64,000 nt of DNA, taken from positions 1 to 64,000 of the forward strand of contig SIAI01000003.1 of NCBI GenBank assembly GCA_009691855.1. The letters are read 5' to 3'. Below are positions 7,718 through 17,500 of this stretch, one piece after another (within the stretch, counting starts at the first letter, position 1; every line of letters starts with the position of its first letter). Made by a program: the position numbers and the translations under genes. The notes beneath the pieces are model-generated. The model was not told where the DNA came from, did not search any database, and worked only from the letters and a program-made list of their open reading frames with translations. This DNA comes from Planctomycetota bacterium (GTDB taxonomy: Bacteria > Planctomycetota > UBA1135 > GCA-002686595).

Positions 7718-9346
7718 ATGGCGAAGGGCAGCGGAGTCGACGTCGGGACGTCAGCGTCCAAGTGGATCGCGGGCGAGCTCAAGGGCTCGACCTTCGTCGT
7801 GCACTCCTTCGTGCTCGCCGACAACGAGGATGGCAGCCTCGGCGGCGGCTGGGCGGCGCTTTCCGGCGAGAAGCTCGGCGGGGTGCGCGTGGGCCTGAAC
7901 GGGCGCGACCTCAACGTGCGCTACACGCGCGTGCCGCGCTTGCCCGACTGGCAGCTGCGGCGTCTGATGCGCTTCGAGACCGACGAGATCGGCGGGCAGT
8001 CGGAGGCCGAGGTGGCCTCGGACTTCAACGTCTTGCCGGAGCTGCCCGAGATCGAAGGCGAGGACGTCGTGCTGCTGGCGCTGGCGCGCGAGACGCTGCT
8101 CGCGGAGCACCAGGACGGCCTCAAGCACGCCGGCGGAAAGCTCGAGGCCTTCACGCCCAACGCGCTCGGGCTCTACAACGCCTTCCTGCGCTACGGCGTG
8201 ATCGAGGAGGAGACCGTGCTCCTCGCCGACCTCGGCCACGAGAACCTGAACGTGGTCCTGGTGCGCGGCGCGGACCTGGTCTTCGCGCGCAACCTCTCGG
8301 GCGGCTCGCGTCTGTTCGACAAGGCCATCGCCGAGCGCTTCGGCATCGACGAGGCGCGCGCACGCGCCTACAAGATCGGCGAGGGCACGCTCGACACCGG
8401 CCGGCCGTTCAAGGACCCGAACCAGGAGAAGGCCGCGCGCGCGCTGGCCGGGCCGGCGGGCCAGATCCTGTCGCTGCTGCAGTCGGCGGTCGTGTTCGCC
8501 AAGAGCCAGGTCAAGATCTCCTCGCTCAAGCTCGACCGCGTGCTCCTGTGTGGCGGCGGCGCGCGCCTGGCGGGGCTGAGCGCGTATCTCTCGCGCGGCA
8601 TGAGCGTGCCGGTCGAGCTGTTCGACCCGTTCCGCGTGGTGGACCTCTCCAAGCTCGACCCCGAGAGCGCCGAGCGCCTCGAGGCGCACAAGCTCGAGGC
8701 CGTGACCGCGCTGGGCCTGGCCACTACGGCCGCCGACCCCGACGCCTACGGCATCGAGATCCTGCCGGCCAAGGTCAAGAAGAGCCGCCAGTTCCTGGGC
8801 GGCACGCTGTTCCTGATCGGCGCCGCGGCGCTGGCGGTCGCCTTCCTCGGGCTGCGCGCATGGCGCTACCAGAGCGACCTCTCGACGCTGGAGGTCGAGC
8901 GCGCGCGCCTCGAGCGCGAGTTCCAGAGGGTCGAGCGCACCAACCGCGAGACCAAGCGCCTGCTGGAGGAGAACGAGACCCTGGCGCAGCGCGCCAACGA
9001 GCTGTTCGCGCTGGCCGGCGCCGGCGAGCAGGTCGCGCGCCTGCTGGACACGCTCGAGCGCGATCTGCCGGCCGACTTCTGGATCGCGACCGTGTCGCTC
9101 GACTGGCAGTCCGATCCCGACCTGGGCGTGCAGCGCGGCGCCGAGCGCCCGATCGTGCGCGTGCGCGGCCAATCGCGCGAGGGCACGGACAGTCCGGCGC
9201 TCCTGTTCCAGGACTTCGTGGCCGCGCTCAAGAAGCGCATGCCCGAGGCGCGCACCAAGGAACGCATGGGCGAGAGCGACTTCACGATCGACCTGTGCAT
9301 GCTGGGCGAACCGGCCGCTGCGCCCGCCGCGGAAGGAGCTCGGTAG
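7718..9346 (+). CDS. GspL-like assembly ATPase-fold protein (PilM fused to PilN-like part)
   Basis: 542 aa. Residues 1-340 are a PilM/actin-like domain: phosphate-1 loop GVDVGTSASK (6-15), phosphate-2 ADLGHENL (170-177) and adenosine motif LCGGGARLAG (277-286). A single membrane helix (359-379) leads into a periplasmic coiled coil (about 385-430) and a small alpha/beta domain like PilN. This order (cytoplasmic actin-like part, helix, periplasmic part) is that of GspL in type II secretion, whereas type IV pili usually encode PilM and PilN separately. It should form the inner-membrane assembly platform with the next gene product, recruiting the assembly ATPase encoded elsewhere. Confidence 0.87.
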   Translation: MAKGSGVDVGTSASKWIAGELKGSTFVVHSFVLADNEDGSLGGGWAALSGEKLGGVRVGLNGRDLNVRYTRVPRLPDWQLRRLMRFETDEIGGQSEAEVASDFNVLPELPEIEGEDVVLLALARETLLAEHQDGLKHAGGKLEAFTPNALGLYNAFLRYGVIEEETVLLADLGHENLNVVLVRGADLVFARNLSGGSRLFDKAIAERFGIDEARARAYKIGEGTLDTGRPFKDPNQEKAARALAGPAGQILSLLQSAVVFAKSQVKISSLKLDRVLLCGGGARLAGLSAYLSRGMSVPVELFDPFRVVDLSKLDPESAERLEAHKLEAVTALGLATTAADPDAYGIEILPAKVKKSRQFLGGTLFLIGAAALAVAFLGLRAWRYQSDLSTLEVERARLEREFQRVERTNRETKRLLEENETLAQRANELFALAGAGEQVARLLDTLERDLPADFWIATVSLDWQSDPDLGVQRGAERPIVRVRGQSREGTDSPALLFQDFVAALKKRMPEARTKERMGESDFTIDLCMLGEPAAAPAAEGAR

Positions 9347-9348
9347 AG

Positions 9349-10131
9349 ATGAACCTCGACGCCTACTGGCAAGAGAACAAGCGCTTCGTGCTGACCGTGG
9401 GCGCGGGCGGGCTCCTGTTCCTGATCGGCTTCGCGGTCGAGAGCTCGCTCTTCCAGGGCCAGGTCAACGCCGCCACGCGCCAGATCACCTACTTCCAGAA
9501 CGAGCTGAAGAAGCAGCCCTTCGGGAGCGAGGACAAGAACGCGACCGAGGCCGAGAACACCGCCCTGCGCGCCGCCGCCGACCGCCTGGCCGAGGCCGCG
9601 GCCTTCCACGCGCGGCCGGAGTTCGTGCCCGATCCGGCCAAGGGCTCGGCCGCGAATCAATACCTGCGCGCGCTGACGCGCGTGCGCGAGGAGCTCCGGC
9701 AGCGCGCCAGCCGCGCCAGGGTGGACATCGACCCCAAGCTCGGCCAGCCCGAGCTCTCGCCCACGGCCGAGGGCGAGATCCTGCGCTACCTCGAGGCGTT
9801 GGATCTGGTGGAGAGCGTCGGCGACCTGGCCATCCGCGCGCGCGCCGCGCGCATCGACAAGATCCAGGTGCGCCTCGATCCCGGCCAGGGCACACGCGCC
9901 GGCGTCGGCCCGATCGAGCGCACGCGCGTGCAGATGACGATCACCGGCTCGTCGCTCTCGATCTCGCGCCTCCTGGCCTGGACGCAGCGGCCTCTGCCGG
10001 GCGGACGCGTGCTGCTGATCGACCAGCTGGAGAGCTCGATCGCCAAGGGCAAGAAGGACGAGGTGCGCCTCGACGTGACCTTCGTGATCGCGCGCCTCCG
10101 CGAGCTCGAACCGGCGCCGGACAAAGGCTGA
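9349..10131 (+). CDS. PilO/GspM-like inner-membrane platform protein
   Basis: 260 aa from ATG 9349, with a good ribosome site (GGAAGGAG, 9331-9338) about 10 bp upstream, inside the end of the preceding gene. It has a short cytoplasmic N-terminus, a membrane helix (13-31), a helical/coiled region to about 130 and an alpha/beta C-terminal domain. Size, topology and position directly after a GspL/PilMN protein match PilO/GspM. Sequence identity to named families is too weak for a firm symbol. Confidence 0.75.
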   Translation: MNLDAYWQENKRFVLTVGAGGLLFLIGFAVESSLFQGQVNAATRQITYFQNELKKQPFGSEDKNATEAENTALRAAADRLAEAAAFHARPEFVPDPAKGSAANQYLRALTRVREELRQRASRARVDIDPKLGQPELSPTAEGEILRYLEALDLVESVGDLAIRARAARIDKIQVRLDPGQGTRAGVGPIERTRVQMTITGSSLSISRLLAWTQRPLPGGRVLLIDQLESSIAKGKKDEVRLDVTFVIARLRELEPAPDKG

Positions 10132-10132
10132 G

Positions 10133-10166
10133 CCATGAAGCTGTGCCCATGAAGCTACGCCCATGA
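10133..10166 (+). repeat. 14-bp tandem repeat forming two 5-codon mini-ORFs before the TPR gene
   Basis: The unit CCATGAAGCTGTGC (10133-10146) repeats as CCATGAAGCTACGC (10147-10160) and again as CCATGAAACT at the true start. ATG 10135 reads M-K-L-C-P-stop and ATG 10149 reads M-K-L-R-P-stop. Each TGA overlaps the next ATG (ATGA at 10149 and 10163). The chain follows four bases after the stop of the PilO-like gene and hands translation to the TPR gene. Confidence 0.7.
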
Positions 10167-12892
10167 AACTCAGACAAGAACCGATCGTCTTCGTGCTCAC
10201 CGCCGTGATCCTCGGCGCGCTCGGCTCGCGTCTCCTGGGCGCCGGAGCCTCCGGCGTGCGCGGCGGCTCGCGCGCCGGCGACAAGGCCGAGCTGAAGCAC
10301 TTCCGCGCGCCCGATCCGGCCGTGGCCATGCCCAACGGCGCAGCGCCGCCGCTGGCGCGCGAGCTGTTCGCGCCGCCGCGCGACACCGCCGCGCTGCCGC
10401 CGCTCGAGCTGGTCGAGCCGCCGCGCGAGCGCCTGTCCGCGTTGCTGCCGCCGACCGAGCCGGGCCCGGCCGCGGCGGCCTACGGCAAGCTGCTGCGCCG
10501 GCCGCTCACCAGCGTGGACCTGCCCGACCTCTTCGCCCAGACCGACACCTCGGCCGAGGTCGCCGACGCGGACTTCCAGCAGATGGCGCCCAAGGCCGGC
10601 GCCAAGCACGCGCTCGTCCCCGGTGGACCCAAGCCCAGCGACAACCCGTTCGAGCTGCTCACGCCCGACGAGCGCAGCGCGCTGATCGCGGGCTGGAAGG
10701 GCCGCTACGACTGGATCCAGCGTCCGGGCGAGCTGAAGTTCGGGCGCATCGTCAACCCCGACCGCTATGGCTTGAGCGTCGATCCCGCGCGCGCCAACGA
10801 GGCGCTGCAGTTCGTCGAGCTCGATCCCGCCACCGGGCGCGAGAAGTTCGCCAACATCAGCGCGCCGCCGATCCAGGTCGAGCGCGCTTCCATCGGCGGC
10901 TTCGACTTCGCCGCCACGGTCACGAACGAGATCGAGGTCAAGGCGCGCAAGATCGGCGGCGAGCTGACGCGCGGCTCGTTCGAGGAGTCGCTGCTCCTGG
11001 CGCGCTACTGCATCTCGAAGCGTCTCGAGGCGCCGCGCGCGCTGGAGCTCGCCGAGGAGCTCTTCAAGAACGCCGCCAAGTACGACCCCAAGGATCCGTT
11101 GCCGCGCCTCGGCCTCGGACGCTGTCTCGAGGCCGAATTCCGCTTCGAGGACGCCTTCGGCGTGTACCAGCAGCTCGAGAAGGACTTCCAGCACCGCGAG
11201 GAGGTCCAGGTGGTTCTGGCCGAGCTCGAGGAGCGCTTCCTCATGCACGCGCAAGCCGAGAAGCGCCTGCGCGAGGCGCTGGCGATGAATTCGAGCTCGT
11301 GGATCAGCCGCTTCGGCCTCGGACGCTTTCTGGTCGGGCGCGGCAAGTACGCCGAGGCGGCCGAGCACCTGAAGCTCGCCAGCAACGCGGCGCCGAACGA
11401 GCCCGAACTCCTGCCGGTGCGCGTGGCGATCCGCACCACGCTGGGCGACGCGCACTTCGCGCTGGGCGAGCTCGCCGAGGCCGAGGCCGCGTACCGCTCG
11501 GCCACGCAGGCCGACCCGCACGCGCAGCGTGCGCTGGCTGGACACCTCGCGACGCAGGCGCTGGCCGGCAAGACGCCGAGCACGAGCGGGGCGGCCGGCG
11601 ACGACGCGGGCTTCGAGCTCCTGCTGGCGCGCGGCGTGGCCGCGCTGGCCGCCGGCCAGCACGAGGCCGCGCGCGATGCGCTCGAGCTCGCCGTCGCGGC
11701 CGATCCGCTGCGCGCGCACCAGGCGCTGTCGGCGCTGTCGGTGCTGGCCGAGGTCAGCGGCAACGCCGAGGAAGCGCTGCGCTTCGCCGACGAGGCGCTC
11801 AAGCGCGATCCGACCTATCCCTTCGCGCTGTTCCAGAAGGGGCGCCTGCTGGGCCTGGCCGACGACTACGAGGGCGCGCGCGCCGCGCTGCTCGCCGCGC
11901 TGGAGCAGGAACTCGACTTCGAGGACGCGCTGGTCGCGCTGGGCGACATGGCCTTCCGGCTGGGGCGCTTCGAGGACGCCGAGCGCTACCTCGAGCGCGC
12001 GGTCTCGATCGATCCGGCGCGCGGCGAGGTGCACGCGCTGCGCGGGCTCAACCTGCTGCGCCTGGACTCCGTCGCGGCCGCGCGCGCGTCCTTCGAGAAG
12101 GCGCTGGAGCGCAAGAAGGGCGACGCCACCGCGACCGCGGGGCTGGCCTGGTGCATCTACCTCGAGGGCGACGCGACCGAAGCCCTGGTGCGCCTGGCCG
12201 ACATCGACGAGCAGCGCCGCAAGGAGCCCGAGACCGATCCCTGGCGCGTGTGGTCCAAGGCGCAGATGAAGCGCCTGCAGGAGCACCTGCAGAAGGTCGA
12301 GTGGCGCGACACCTTCAATCGCAAGCGCCTGGCCAACAGCTGGGAGATGAACGAGTCCGACGGCGTGGTCACGAGCGTGAACGAGGGCGCGGCCGAGCTC
12401 TCGGGCGTGTTCACGAAGAGCGGCCAGGGCCGCATCTACAAGCCCTTCGACGGCGGCACGTTCGTGTCCTTCGAGGCGGACCTGTGGATCGACCCGACCA
12501 AGGCCAACGCCAACATCGGCATCTTCGCCGCGCGCGAGCGCGCCGGGCGCAGCGAGAGCGAGAAGATCGCCGAGGCCGCGGTCGGGCGTCACAAGGAGGG
12601 CAACGTGCAGCTGCGCTTCCAGCGCGCTGGCCAGTCGGCCGACGTGCGCGACATGCAGCAGCCCTTCCCGACCGGACGCTGGGTGCGCGTGAAGCTCGAG
12701 CGCCGCGGCGAGTCGGCCGAGTCCACCGTGACGCTGTTCCTGGATGGCATCCCGCTGATCGAGAACCAGGCCATGCCCACGCTCGGGCAGTCGAAGTCGC
12801 AGCTCTACGTGGGCCTGTTCGCCGAGGGCGACCCCGGCCGCGAGGTGCTGGTGCGCATGGACAACGTCTCGATCGTCACCAAGCTGCAATGA
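10163..12892 (+). CDS. Membrane-anchored TPR protein with a C-terminal concanavalin-like domain
   Basis: 909 aa. An N-terminal membrane helix (about residues 12-30) is followed by a proline/alanine-rich linker. A long array of TPR-type helical pairs (about 270-700) has typical motifs such as the EALRFADEALKRDPTYPFAL and DAERYLERAVSIDPARGEVH units. From about W714 to 905 there is a beta-sandwich of the LamG/DUF1080 type (DTFNRKRLANSWEM, TGRWVRVKLERR, TLFLDGIPLIEN, VRMDNVSIV). Topology places TPRs and lectin fold outside the inner membrane. In position it replaces the pilotin or PilP/GspC-like gene of other systems. It could be a periplasmic adaptor between platform and pseudopilus. The stop overlaps the pseudopilin start (ATGA). 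Confidence 0.8.
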   Translation: MKLRQEPIVFVLTAVILGALGSRLLGAGASGVRGGSRAGDKAELKHFRAPDPAVAMPNGAAPPLARELFAPPRDTAALPPLELVEPPRERLSALLPPTEPGPAAAAYGKLLRRPLTSVDLPDLFAQTDTSAEVADADFQQMAPKAGAKHALVPGGPKPSDNPFELLTPDERSALIAGWKGRYDWIQRPGELKFGRIVNPDRYGLSVDPARANEALQFVELDPATGREKFANISAPPIQVERASIGGFDFAATVTNEIEVKARKIGGELTRGSFEESLLLARYCISKRLEAPRALELAEELFKNAAKYDPKDPLPRLGLGRCLEAEFRFEDAFGVYQQLEKDFQHREEVQVVLAELEERFLMHAQAEKRLREALAMNSSSWISRFGLGRFLVGRGKYAEAAEHLKLASNAAPNEPELLPVRVAIRTTLGDAHFALGELAEAEAAYRSATQADPHAQRALAGHLATQALAGKTPSTSGAAGDDAGFELLLARGVAALAAGQHEAARDALELAVAADPLRAHQALSALSVLAEVSGNAEEALRFADEALKRDPTYPFALFQKGRLLGLADDYEGARAALLAALEQELDFEDALVALGDMAFRLGRFEDAERYLERAVSIDPARGEVHALRGLNLLRLDSVAAARASFEKALERKKGDATATAGLAWCIYLEGDATEALVRLADIDEQRRKEPETDPWRVWSKAQMKRLQEHLQKVEWRDTFNRKRLANSWEMNESDGVVTSVNEGAAELSGVFTKSGQGRIYKPFDGGTFVSFEADLWIDPTKANANIGIFAARERAGRSESEKIAEAAVGRHKEGNVQLRFQRAGQSADVRDMQQPFPTGRWVRVKLERRGESAESTVTLFLDGIPLIENQAMPTLGQSKSQLYVGLFAEGDPGREVLVRMDNVSIVTKLQ

Positions 12893-13539
12893 AGAGCGCT
12901 GTCACACGGAACGGCGCGCGCGCCGGCTTCACGCTGATCGAACTCCTGGCCGTGATGCTGATCATCGCCATCCTGGTGGCCGTGCTGGTGGCGCAGCTCG
13001 GCGATTCCACGCGCGCGGTCATGACCGAGAAGTGCCGCACCGACCTGCTCACGCTGCAGAGCGCGCTCAAGGCCTACGCCACCGACAACGGCAGCCCGCC
13101 GCCCAGCTCCTTCGCGCCCGCGCAGGAGGTCGGCAACGACGGCGTGAACGTGGGCATCGAGGCCCTGGTCGTGGCGCTGTTCTCCAAGAACTACAACGCC
13201 GGCGGCCTGCTGAACGAGCTGAGGGACAAGGTGATCAACACCGACAACGACCGCTCCACCAAGCAGCTCACGGACTTCGGTGGGCGCGAATTGTTCGAGA
13301 TCGCCGACCCCTGGGAGAACCCGATCGCGTACATCGAGCGCGCCGACTACGGCGTCACGAACCGCCGCTACCTGACGATCGAGAGCGCCAGCGGGCAGGA
13401 GATCGAGAGCATCCCGCTGGCCTTCAAGAACCCCACGACCGGCCAGTACTACGCCTCCAGCGAGTTCCAGCTCATCTCCGCCGGCGAGGACGGACGCTTC
13501 GGGACCGAAGACGACATCACGGCCTTCAAGCGCGAGTGA
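12889..13539 (+). CDS. gspG: Major pseudopilin, GspG-like
   Basis: 216 aa. Class III signal RNGARAG|FTLIE, with cleavage after G13 and the conserved E at mature position +5 (E18), runs into a single hydrophobic helix (FTLIELLAVMLIIAILVAVLV). The mature domain ends with DPWENP...LISAGEDGRFGTEDDI, the calcium-binding loop region of GspG (PWG.P-Y and S-G-D--GT-DDI). It forms the body of the pseudopilus. At 216 aa it is longer than typical GspG (about 145), with extra residues between helix and loop. Confidence 0.92.
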   Translation: MKSAVTRNGARAGFTLIELLAVMLIIAILVAVLVAQLGDSTRAVMTEKCRTDLLTLQSALKAYATDNGSPPPSSFAPAQEVGNDGVNVGIEALVVALFSKNYNAGGLLNELRDKVINTDNDRSTKQLTDFGGRELFEIADPWENPIAYIERADYGVTNRRYLTIESASGQEIESIPLAFKNPTTGQYYASSEFQLISAGEDGRFGTEDDITAFKRE

Positions 13540-13546
13540 GCATCCC

Positions 13547-14560
13547 ATGAACCCCAGCAGCAACGGCAAGCGCGCGGGCATGACGCTGCTCGAGCTGATG
13601 CTGGTGATGCTGCTGATGGCCTTGATCCTCGGCGGCGGCGTGAGCGTGTTCTCGTCGCTCGACCTCGGCAAGCGCCAGGCGGCGGGCCTGGTGCGCAACG
13701 TGCTGCGCAGCGCGCAGAACACGGCCATCGCCAGCGCCGGCCCGGCGCGCGTGCGCCTGGACAAGAAGGCCGGGCTGCTGTGGGCCGAGTCGCTGGCCAC
13801 GGTCGGCACCTATCGCTTCGAGAACCAGAGCGTCGAGGGCTTCGGCCCCGCGGGCGAGGCCTATCCCGAGGACTTCGACCCGCGCGGCTACACCGGCGCG
13901 TGCTTCCGCCCGGCGGGCAAGCTGAAGTCGAAGCTCGAGATCCCGATCCAGCGCGACGCGGGCTTCGACTTCACGCTGGGCTTCTCGCTCGAGTGCGTGA
14001 TCTTCCGCGAGAGCGAGGGCGGCGGGCGTGTGCTGTCCATCGGCGCCAACGAGACACCCACGGTCGCGCTCGACCTCAGCCCCAACGGCACCCTGCGCGG
14101 ACGCTTCCGCACGCGCGTCGGCGACGCGCTCTCGGACAAGCCGGGCGGCTCGGTGCTGGTGACCTCCGCGCCCGGCCTGGTGCCGGTCGGGCGCTGGATG
14201 CAGGTGCGCATGCGCTACGACCGCGCGCGCTTCGAGCTGCTGCTGGACGGCGTGCTGGTCGCCGCGCAGGAAGAAGAGCATTACGTGTGGAAGGTCGAGG
14301 CGCCGCTGGTGCTGTCCGACCCCGCGCTGCCCTTCCCCGGGCGCATCGACGAGCTGGTGATCGGCGCGCTGGTGGCGGGCGCGCCCGAGCGCCTGCCGCA
14401 GACGGTGCAGTTCAGCGCCGATTCGCCCGCGCTGGTGCAGTTCGCGGCCAGCGGCGGTCTGGATCGCGAGCTGCACGGCGAGGCGCCGCGCATCACGCTC
14501 GAGTTCGCCGACGGCGTGCGCGAGTCGATCCTCGTCGGCCTCTTCGGGACGGTGGAGTGA
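13547..14560 (+). CDS. gspH: GspH-type minor pseudopilin fused to a LamG/concanavalin-like domain
   Basis: 337 aa. Prepilin signal GKRAG|MTLLE (cut after G11, E16 at +5) is followed by a hydrophobic helix. Residues 139-268 form a LamG-like module: FDFTLGFSLECVIF, then PVGRWMQVRMRYD, FELLLDGVLVA and GRIDELVIG, the strand/His-less pattern of the concanavalin superfamily. The C-terminal strand region (QTVQFSADSPALVQF, ITLEFADGVRESI) resembles the GspH/FimT C-terminal beta motif, so the LamG domain looks inserted into a GspH fold. Usual GspH is about 160-190 aa. It starts 7 bp after gspG and its stop overlaps gspK. Confidence 0.82.
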   Translation: MNPSSNGKRAGMTLLELMLVMLLMALILGGGVSVFSSLDLGKRQAAGLVRNVLRSAQNTAIASAGPARVRLDKKAGLLWAESLATVGTYRFENQSVEGFGPAGEAYPEDFDPRGYTGACFRPAGKLKSKLEIPIQRDAGFDFTLGFSLECVIFRESEGGGRVLSIGANETPTVALDLSPNGTLRGRFRTRVGDALSDKPGGSVLVTSAPGLVPVGRWMQVRMRYDRARFELLLDGVLVAAQEEEHYVWKVEAPLVLSDPALPFPGRIDELVIGALVAGAPERLPQTVQFSADSPALVQFAASGGLDRELHGEAPRITLEFADGVRESILVGLFGTVE

Positions 14561-17500
14561 TGCACTCGCCTCTGCACGCCCGACGCGGCCTGGCGATGGT
14601 CGCCGTGCTGCTGGTGCTGGTGGCGCTGTTCGTGCTCAGCGCGCCCTTCCTGGTGACCGTGCGCAACGCCGACCAGGCTTCCGGCGAGGCCGCCGACCGC
14701 GCCACGCTGCGCATCACGCTCGACGCCGCGGCGCGCCACGCGGCGGTCAAGCTGGCCGCCTCGCACCCCTCCGTCGATCCGACGCCGTACTTCGACGACG
14801 CGAGCGAGCTCGCCGTGTCGAGCGTGTTCCCGCCCGACTTCCTGCCCACCAGCGATCCGCACCAGGCGCTGTGGGGCATCGCGGCCGAGGACCTGGCCGG
14901 GCGCATCGACCTCGCCAGCGCCTCGCCGCACGTGCTGGCCAATCTGATCGGCGGCACCGCGCGCCTGACGAGCGAGTGCAAGCAGAAGGACGGCGCGCTG
15001 GAGATCAGCGACGCCGGCGGCTTGCTGAACGATGGCGTGGTGTGCGTGGACAACGAGGTCATCGGCTACGCCGAGCTCGGGCCGACGAAGCTGGCCAAGC
15101 TCTCGCGCGGCCTCCTGGTCAAGCCCGGCGCGGACGACAAGCCCTCGAGCTGCGGTCCGACGCCGCCCACGAACCACGACATCGGCGCCTTCGTGATCGA
15201 TCAGCGCGCCTGGGCGCTGTGCGAGTGGCGCATCGCGTCGGAAAAGTTCCGCGAGTACCAGGGCATCGAGCAGGTGCGCGAGGCCAAGGACTTCGTGCTC
15301 GGCACGGAGTTCGGGCGCGAGGCGTTCCTGGCCCTCGAACGCACGACCACGCCCCACGGCCACGTGCGCGCCGGTGAGCGCTGGCAGCGCGCGGCGCGCG
15401 TGACCGGCGACAGCGAGGGCGAGCCGCAGTACGGCTGCTCGCTGCCGGTCGACGATCTGCGCTGGTTCAACCCGGGCACGACGGTGTGGATCACCGACGG
15501 CGACAACGACGAGCTGGCCATGGTGCGCGGCTCGGGCGGAGGCAAGCTGGTCCTGAGCGAGCCGCTGCAGCACCCGTTCAAGGCCTGGCGCACGATCGTG
15601 GCGCCGCTGGCGCGCACGCCGGTCAACGTGAACACGGCCTCGCCCGAGGTGCTCACGGCGCTGTGGACGAACCTGAAGCTGCGCGGCAAGACGGCGCGCA
15701 TCACCGGCGGCGAGGCGCAACAGCTGGTGGACCTGGCCATCGTCTCGCGGCCGTTCACGGGCTTCGAGGACTTCCTGCGGCGCCTGGTGCTGCCCGCCGG
15801 CGGCCTCGACGAGCTGCCCGCGGACGCGGAGGTGCGCCCGGCGGCGCTGGAAGAGCTGTCGCGCCAGTCCAAGCTCGACGCGCAGGGCGCCAAGCAACTG
15901 CAGGGCTTCATCGACGCCGACGACGCGCGCGCGCTGTACAAGTGCGCGCTCAACGCCAACGACGGCGAGCTCGAGTTCGCCACCATGCCGCTGTGCTTCA
16001 CCTCGCGCGACGTGTACGAGCTCGAGCTGCGCGCGGCGCTCGACGCGCCCAGCGGCATCGAGCGCGCCCACGGCGTGCGCGTGCTGGACGAGCTCATCGT
16101 GCCGCAGCGCGATCTCCTCAGCGTGTGGACGCGCCAGGAGGACTTCGACGAGGCTCCGCGCCTGGACCTCGCCGCGGCGGCGTGGATGACCGGCCCGAAT
16201 CCGACCTCGCGCCCGGACGCCCTGTTCGGCTCCGTGGCTTCGGCGCGCTGGCCGACGCGCGCGCGCGCGCAGCTCGGCCCGCACGACACCGCGCCCTCGA
16301 TCGATCCGCTGGCCGACGAACAGACCAAGGTCTACACCTTCGCCAAGCGCGCCGACGACGACGGCTGGGCGCAGCTCGCGCCCTACCGCGAGGACGCCGC
16401 CGCGCGCCGCGCGAGCTACGCACTGCACTTCGACGACGAATCGAAGTCGCTCGAGGGCCACTACCTGCCCGACGGCACGGCACCGCTGGAGCTCGAGAAG
16501 CTGGGCTGGAACGGTGCCGGAAAATTGATGAGCGGCATGGCCTTCTCGATGTGGATCCAGCCGCGCGAGCTGGCCGACGGCGCGGTCCTGCTGGACGTGG
16601 GCGGGCAGTTCAGCGACTCGGATCGCCTGACGCTGCTGTTCGAGAAGGGCGACCTCGTGCTGCGCGTGCTGGACGGCGCCGGCGATCACCCGCAGACGAC
16701 GTTCAAAGAGCGCGCCGAGATCCACTTCCCGCTCAGCGGCGAGGGCCCGGGGATGCCGCGCGAGACCTGGTCGCACGTCGAGATCACGGTCGACGGCACG
16801 CGCCCGGACCAGATGACGCTGCTCGTGGACGGCCGTCGCGCGCCGAAGACGTATGGCCTGACGCGTCTGGTCGGCGCGGTCACGGGCGAGAGCGACACGC
16901 TGCAAGTCGAGTCCACCGACGGCTTCCCCGACAAGTGCGTGCTGCGCATCGGCAACGAGTTGATCGAGGCCGAGAAGAAGGGCCCGAAGGCGTTCCGCGC
17001 GCGCTACCAGTCGACCGGCGAGAACGCCGGCTTCGGCGGGCGCATCGCGCGCGAGCTCTTCTCCGGCTCGCCCGAGCTCAACACGGGCATCTCCAAGGCG
17101 ATCGACCACCCGAGCGGCTCGACGGTGCAGCTCTATGGCTACAGCCTGCCGATCTTCTCCAACGTGCCCAATGTCGGCAGCACGCTGCGCGACGAGCTGC
17201 CGCTGTTCGCCGTGGCGCGCGTGGTGGGTACGGTCGTCAGCGGCTCGGAGAAGGTCGAGACGCAGATGGAGGCGATCACCTTCCAGGGCGACCTGTTCAG
17301 CTCGGGCAACGGCTTCGACACGAAGGGCGATGATCTCGAGGGCCTGCTCCTTGAGACCGTCGATCCGGGCCGCAGCGTCGAGGACACCATGGGCGCCTTC
17401 AGCAAGAGCGGCGGCTACGCGGCGATCCTGGGCGTGCCCTGGCAAGACGGCAACGGCCAGCCTGCCAAGGACATGAACGGCGCGCGCGTGGGCGGTGTCG

